15,241 nt of DNA from an uncultured Opitutia bacterium (GTDB lineage Bacteria; Verrucomicrobiota; Verrucomicrobiia; Opitutales; UBA953), in the NCBI GenBank assembly GCA_903921665.1, contig CAIXQT010000111.1, forward strand, positions 1-15,241, read 5' to 3'. Both the position numbers and the translations under genes were made by a program. Positions 12,966-15,241 of the stretch are shown here, piece by piece. A model generated the notes under the pieces. It was not told where the DNA came from, did not search any database, and saw nothing but the letters and a program-made list of their open reading frames with translations. Within the stretch, counting starts at the first letter, position 1, and each line of letters starts with the position of its first letter.

Positions 12966-13848
12966 TCGCGGCCGGGCGTAGCTCGCCTTGGCGCGCGGCG
13001 GAGAAGAGATATTGCTGAGCGAGCCCCGCGGCTTCGCCGAAGTGGGCCTTGCCGAACTGCTCCAACTGGGCCGGTTTCCATCCATGCAAGCCATAGGCCT
13101 TGGCCAGCGCCTGCACGACCCACGTGTCGACCGGGAAGCTTTCCAGCCGGCCGAAGCCGAAGAGCGCGACGCAGGCGGCGACCTTGGGACCGACGCCCGG
13201 CAGCGCCTGGAGTTCATCCAGCAACGCCGGCGTCTCCAGCGCGGCGAACTCGTCGGCCCACCGCGGCCGGGCGAGCAGCTTCTTGGCGGTGCCGCGAAGA
13301 TAAGCCGCACGATAACCCAGCGAGCACGCCCGCAGCACGGCCTCATCCGCCGCGGCGACCGCCTGCCACGATGGCAGCGCATGGAAGCCGCCGCCTAAAG
13401 GCTCGCCGAGCTTCGCCGCCAAGGCGGCGACCATTACGCGGATCTGCAGGATGCGCTTGTTGGAACTGCAGAGGAAACCGATCAGCGCCTCGTGCGGATC
13501 CTGACGTAAGATGCGCAGCCCGGGGTAGGCCGCACGCGCGGAACGGAGGACCTCATCGGAGCGCCAAGGTAACGACTCGGAGAGCCGCGCCTGCGCGCCG
13601 TCGGCATCAAGGTAATGACGCAAGGCGGACTCCGTCCCTGTCGCGCCGCTTCGGCCGCGCCACTCCAGCCCTTCCGGTCCTGGGCGCAAGGCAGCGAGCG
13701 TCCGATTGAAGACGCCGATCCAAGCGCCGTCGGCATCTCGCGACCAACGGAAAGCCTGCCCTCCGTCGAGCTGCTCGGCGAGCGTGCCAGCCGGAACATC
13801 CTCGGCGAGCCGTAAAGGTCGCCAAGATGTCCAGTCCGCCGAGGCCAT
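12922..13848 (-). CDS. ogg: 8-oxoguanine DNA glycosylase/AP lyase, OGG1 type
   Basis: A 308-residue HhH-GPD superfamily enzyme that removes 8-oxoguanine from oxidised DNA in base-excision repair. The helix-hairpin-helix and catalytic region is LPGVGPKVAACVALFGFGRLESFPVDTWV: K222 corresponds to the Schiff-base lysine (human OGG1 K249) and D241 to the catalytic Asp (D268). The block GFLCSSNKRILQIRVMV (124-140) matches the OGG1 hallmark FICSSxNNIxRI. The N-terminal region (QLDGGQAFRW at about 26-35) matches the OGG_N domain, whose 'GQxFRW' segment lines the base pocket. The length is as expected for the OGG1 branch. It starts 5 bases after the lipoprotein stop on the same strand, so they are likely cotranscribed, with no Shine-Dalgarno sequence. 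Its 3' end overlaps the ABC ATPase gene by 44 bases, convergently. Confidence 0.93.
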   Translation of the reverse strand: MASADWTSWRPLRLAEDVPAGTLAEQLDGGQAFRWSRDADGAWIGVFNRTLAALRPGPEGLEWRGRSGATGTESALRHYLDADGAQARLSESLPWRSDEVLRSARAAYPGLRILRQDPHEALIGFLCSSNKRILQIRVMVAALAAKLGEPLGGGFHALPSWQAVAAADEAVLRACSLGYRAAYLRGTAKKLLARPRWADEFAALETPALLDELQALPGVGPKVAACVALFGFGRLESFPVDTWVVQALAKAYGLHGWKPAQLEQFGKAHFGEAAGLAQQYLFSAARQGELRPAAITLPSRPAHPKSRR

Positions 13849-13853
13849 CGGAG

Positions 13854-14369
13854 TTAGCGGCGGGTGAGATCCGAAGGCGTGCCCCAGAGGAAGCTATGCT
13901 TCGAAGCGAGGAACTTACCCTTGGCATCCACCAGCGTGACACGCCAAGCGATCGGGCGCCACTTGGTATCGCCGGACTGCTTGCCTGTCAGTCCGATCAC
14001 ATATTCTCCGAACGGGAAGCCCGGCTTCAGGTTGACCGCGAAATCGTAGCGCTCGGGCGGCGTGTTTTCCGCGCGGACCACCTCCAGCACCAGCCGACCG
14101 TCAGAGGGCGGGGCCACGTCCAGCTTCACGAAGAAATAGTAACCCGGACGGGAGCTCTCTTCCGTCCGGAAGACGACGTCGGAACCATGATGTTCCTTGG
14201 CGTAGAAAGCCTCGGAAGCTCGGGCGACGTCGGCCTCGCTGCGGCGGCGTTCATTGACATAAGCGATGCCCGGCAGCTCGTCCGTGGACGCCACCGGGGT
14301 ATCGCAACCCGAGAGGAGCAGCGCAGCGAGCGCGGCCCACGCAGAGGCCTGGCTCACCGCTCGGCTCAC
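13854..14369 (-). CDS. Predicted lipoprotein of unknown function
   Basis: A 171-residue protein with a lipoprotein signal peptide: a short basic start, a hydrophobic core (WAALAALLL) and a lipobox LLSGC with Cys22 as the lipidated residue. Asp follows the Cys, which in enterobacteria would favour retention in the inner membrane; whether that rule applies here is unknown. The mature part is a small globular domain with strands such as GYYFFVKLDVAPP, GRLVLEVVRAE and WRVTLVDAKGKFL; no family is recognised. The start is GTG at 14369, whose GTGA overlaps the TGA of the upstream 39-residue gene by three bases, indicating translational coupling. The glycosylase gene begins 5 bases after its stop. 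Confidence 0.82.
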   Translation of the reverse strand: MSRAVSQASAWAALAALLLSGCDTPVASTDELPGIAYVNERRRSEADVARASEAFYAKEHHGSDVVFRTEESSRPGYYFFVKLDVAPPSDGRLVLEVVRAENTPPERYDFAVNLKPGFPFGEYVIGLTGKQSGDTKWRPIAWRVTLVDAKGKFLASKHSFLWGTPSDLTRR

Positions 14370-14485
14370 TTCTTGGCCTTCTTCTTGCTCGCGGCAGCGC
14401 GGGCGACCTTGACGCGAGCCTTCCTGCGCTCGAGGTAGGCGCGGCGACGGCGACGCTTGATGACTTTATTGCTCTGTTGGCCCAT
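14366..14485 (-). CDS. 39-residue very basic microprotein
   Basis: A short frame encoding MGQQSNKVIKRRRRRAYLERR... and ending ...AAASKKKAKK: about half of the residues are Lys or Arg and there are no acidic residues except one Glu. Codons mostly end in G or C, like the long genes here. GGGAGGA lies 10 bases before the ATG, one of the few Shine-Dalgarno-like sequences in the window. Its TGA overlaps the GTG start of the lipoprotein gene. The composition resembles small ribosomal proteins (the size class of bL36, bTHX or bS22), but I recognise no family. It lies 91 bases downstream of tRNA-Asn on the same strand. A ribosome- or nucleic-acid-binding role is inference from charge and context only. 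Confidence 0.72.
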   Translation of the reverse strand: MGQQSNKVIKRRRRRAYLERRKARVKVARAAASKKKAKK

Positions 14486-14542
14486 AGTGGATGCATCCTC
14501 CCGCAACCCCTTGGATGGTCAAGGAGAAGGTTTACGGACCTG

Positions 14543-14558
14543 CCCCGGATGACCGGGG
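14543..14558 (-). repeat. Hairpin between tRNA-Asn and the microprotein gene
   Basis: CCCCGG and CCGGGG pair over a 4-base loop, about 20 bases past the tRNA 3' end. There is no T tract, so it is more likely a processing or attenuation structure than a complete terminator. A further small pairing (GAAAG/CTTTC, 14563-14576) abuts the tRNA end. Confidence 0.4.
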
Positions 14559-14576
14559 TGAGGAAAGAGTCCTTTC

Positions 14577-14651
<75 letters not shown>

Positions 14652-14667
14652 GTGCGAAAGGAGTCCA

Positions 14668-14697
14668 ATCAAGGCAAGGTGAGGGCGTCTCTGTCAA
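14668..14697 (-). promoter_or_regulatory. Candidate promoter of tRNA-Asn
   Basis: On the minus strand a perfect -35 TTGACA (14697-14692) is followed after 18 bases by CTTGAT (14673-14668), a weak -10. Transcription would start near 14661, about ten bases before the tRNA. The -35 is convincing; the -10 is not. Confidence 0.35.
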
Positions 14698-14854
14698 ACA
14701 AATCCTCCGCCTGGCCATCGAGGATCTTATCCCCGAAAAGACTCCGCAATCGCCTGAAAAGCACGGATTGGCAGGGGTGCGCGACGACATTCGCCCTGCG
14801 GCCCCCTAATCTCTGGACACCCCAGTGCGGCCTGTCTTCCTTAGGTGCAATCTC

Positions 14855-15241
14855 ATGCGCTGGACCCGACTTCCTGAAACTCCCAACGCCCCAGGCTTCG
14901 GCGGCGCCTTCGTAGGCACCTCCGGCGACCTGTTGCTCTGCGGCGGTGGTTCCAACTACCCCGACAAGCCGGCCTGGGAAGGCGGCGCCAAGGTCTGGCA
15001 TGACGAAGTATTCTCCCTGTCCAGCACCCGTTCGAAGAAGTGGGCGTCGATCGGCAAACTTCCTCGGCCGTGCGGCTACGGCGTCGGCGTCTCGATCCGT
15101 CAAGGCCTCCTGATGATCGGCGGCGCGGACTCGCACCGTCACTACGCCGACTGCTACACGCTCTCCGTCGAAGACGGCGAACTCCAGGTGCGTCCTTTCC
15201 CCTTCCTCCCCCGTCCGCTCGCCTACGCGACCGGCGCGCTC
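14855..15241 (+). CDS. Kelch-type beta-propeller protein, NanM/cyclically permuted mutarotase-like (5' part)
   Basis: The gene starts with ATG at 14855 and is still open at the window edge: 129 residues are visible. The sequence shows successive kelch blades: GGAFVGTSGDLLLCGGGSNYPDKPAWEGGAKVWHDEVFSL (16-55), then WASIGKLPRPCGYGVGVSIRQGLLMIGGADSHRHYADCYTL (63-103), with the GG pairs and the W/Y spacing typical of the repeat. The 'GGGSNYPDKPAWEGGAKVWHDEVF' block and 'RPxGYGVxV...IGGxDxxRHYADCYxL' are characteristic of N-acetylneuraminate epimerases (NanM) and the related cyclically permuted mutarotase family. A role in sialic acid or other sugar anomer/epimer handling is therefore likely. There is no signal peptide at this start, unlike periplasmic E. 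coli NanM, so a cytoplasmic location is suggested. No Shine-Dalgarno sequence is evident. Confidence 0.85.
   Translation, partial: MRWTRLPETPNAPGFGGAFVGTSGDLLLCGGGSNYPDKPAWEGGAKVWHDEVFSLSSTRSKKWASIGKLPRPCGYGVGVSIRQGLLMIGGADSHRHYADCYTLSVEDGELQVRPFPFLPRPLAYATGAL

Noticed and set aside
391..14576. Identical 10-base string GAGTCCTTTC in tRNA-Leu (391-400) and beside tRNA-Asn (14567-14576), considered as att-like repeats.
   Set aside because: Too short, and the second copy is outside the tRNA; no integrase with a catalytic domain is present between them.
14652..14854. Open frame crossing the gap between tRNA-Asn and the kelch gene.
   Set aside because: The kelch protein family begins at the ATG at 14855 in its own frame; the crossing frame shows no recognisable features.

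Overview
The window is a high-GC piece of a Gram-negative chromosome. A lipoprotein with a lipobox, an outer-membrane beta-barrel protein, an AsmA-like envelope protein and two sigma-54-type promoters all point that way. A Verrucomicrobiota (Opitutae-like) origin is my best guess, based on the style of the HU tail, the signal-peptide-bearing ammonium transporter and the general lack of Shine-Dalgarno sequences. This is inference; I see no rRNA or other decisive marker.

Layout. 1-178 is the C-terminal end of an HU-type DNA-binding protein with a strong terminator. 324-407 is tRNA-Leu(CAA). 459-722 (minus) is a DUF4236-type small protein with a C-terminal membrane segment. 1031-1264 is a 77-residue protein resembling the N-terminal part of tyrosine recombinases, followed by a possible 20-residue hydrophobic peptide. 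2232-1333 (minus) is a secreted beta-barrel protein, divergent from the first ammonium transporter.

The nitrogen block (2298-5315) holds two paralogous Amt transporters in tandem. Each is preceded by a textbook sigma-54 promoter at exactly the same distance from its start codon, which implies nearly leaderless mRNAs. Each also has a TGC-N10-GCA dyad about 100-110 bp upstream of the predicted transcription start, a plausible enhancer-binding-protein site. The second transporter alone has a signal peptide and a long extracytoplasmic N-terminus. No P-II (glnK) gene is visible beside them.

Next come a MerR-like regulator (5365-6219) and a cytoplasmic VWA/MIDAS protein (6307-7686), probably functionally linked. 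After another strong terminator there is a translationally coupled trio: a 1193-residue AsmA-like protein, a FecCD-type permease and its ABC ATPase (7782-12965). On the minus strand, converging on this trio, tRNA-Asn(GTT), an unrecorded 39-residue very basic microprotein, a lipoprotein and an OGG1-type 8-oxoguanine DNA glycosylase lie in close series (14651 down to 12922), the three protein genes overlapping or nearly abutting. The window ends inside a plus-strand kelch-type protein related to N-acetylneuraminate epimerase/cyclically permuted mutarotases (14855 to the edge).

No CRISPR array, insertion sequence, prophage or origin is visible. The most interesting points are the twin leaderless sigma-54 amt promoters, the microprotein next to tRNA-Asn, the stand-alone integrase-arm-like protein, and the coupling of an AsmA-like gene to a FecCD transporter lacking its binding protein.
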